A DNA stretch of 64,000 nucleotides, from assembly GCF_021440195.1 (NCBI RefSeq), contig NZ_JAJTSZ010000005.1, positions 124,001 through 188,000 on the forward strand, given 5' to 3'. The notes beneath the pieces were generated by a model that did not search any database, was not told where the DNA came from, and saw only the letters and a program-made list of their open reading frames with translations. Source of the DNA: Dyadobacter sp. CY356. GTDB lineage: Bacteria; Bacteroidota; Bacteroidia; Cytophagales; Spirosomataceae. Below are positions 63,916-64,000 of the stretch, piece after piece (positions within the stretch are counted from its first letter, which is position 1; each line of letters begins with the position of its first letter). A program made the translations under genes and the position numbers.

Positions 63916-64000
63916 GATTTACCTGTTTTCAATGAAGATCCTCTGACGATAAGTTTTGACTGCAAGACAATTTTACTGGCAACATCAATTTTCTGAATCC
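63909..64000 (-). CDS. Partial: C-terminus of a LacI-type transcriptional regulator
   Basis: The last 29 codons and stop of a gene that runs off the right edge. Minus strand reads IQKIDVASKIVLQSKLIVRG then SSLKTGKSY and a stop. The pattern KIVLxxxLIVRGSS is the common end of LacI-family sugar regulators. The rest of the gene lies outside the window. Confidence 0.6.
   Translation of the reverse strand, partial: IQKIDVASKIVLQSKLIVRGSSLKTGKSY

Overview
The window comes from a Bacteroidetes bacterium, most likely of the order Cytophagales and possibly close to Dyadobacter (inference). The clues are promoters of the Bacteroidetes type (TTTG, about 19 bases, TAnnTTTG), almost no Shine-Dalgarno sequences, a large protease with a type IX secretion sorting tail, a TPR/propeller/OmpA lipoprotein of PorE type, SusCD-free glycan use through a GlcNAc locus, and many secreted or lipid-anchored hydrolases. 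I see no tRNA, rRNA, insertion sequence, CRISPR array or prophage.

Bases 1-19739, all on the minus strand, are the ribosomal protein super-cluster. From upstream to downstream it reads rpsL, rpsG, fusA, rpsJ, then rplC to rplQ (29 genes, including secY, map, infA, rpmJ and rpoA). tuf is not here. Terminators and promoters cut this into at least three transcription units: rpsL-rpsG, fusA-rpsJ and rplC-rplQ. The cut between rpsJ and rplC separates S10 from the rest of the classical S10 operon. rpmJ, rpmD, rpsG, rplQ, rplD and rplW need starts or calls that differ from the longest reading frame.

Bases 20319-33004 hold mostly plus-strand cell-envelope and nutrient genes: the PorE-like lipoprotein, a short DASH-type cryptochrome/photolyase, a LemA plus two TPM-domain proteins, a membrane-anchored coiled-coil protein, a POT peptide transporter, a GNAT acetyltransferase, and two secreted peptidases (M28 on minus, M13 on plus). 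Peptide release and uptake genes therefore sit together.

Bases 33079-40483 form an amino-sugar locus: a XylR-like AraC regulator, a FucP-type sugar transporter, a ROK sugar kinase without the usual zinc motif, a GH20 beta-N-acetylhexosaminidase lipoprotein and, divergently, a NagX/HGSNAT-like membrane acyltransferase. Bases 40675-48837 carry a secreted nucleoside hydrolase, an amidase and the 1792-residue subtilisin-like protease.

Bases 49168-56645 are mostly housekeeping (aroE, ribD, prmC, moxR-type ATPase, yidD, lgt), interrupted by an AT-rich orphan gene (50074-50973), a pair of covarying hairpin repeats (53073-53144), a small lipoprotein and an ECF sigma factor with no visible anti-sigma partner. 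Bases 57252-62971 hold a PfkB kinase-HAD phosphatase fusion and a two-gene unit (propeller/alpha-barrel lipoprotein plus a PD40 protein resembling DUF3748). The right edge has a Uma2-type nuclease, a short remnant of a Bacteroidetes nuclease-family protein and the last codons of a LacI-type regulator.

The best candidates for undescribed biology are the kinase-phosphatase fusion, the lipoprotein/DUF3748 pair, the AT-rich orphan gene and the covarying intergenic hairpins. I did not find a clear new defence or mobile system.
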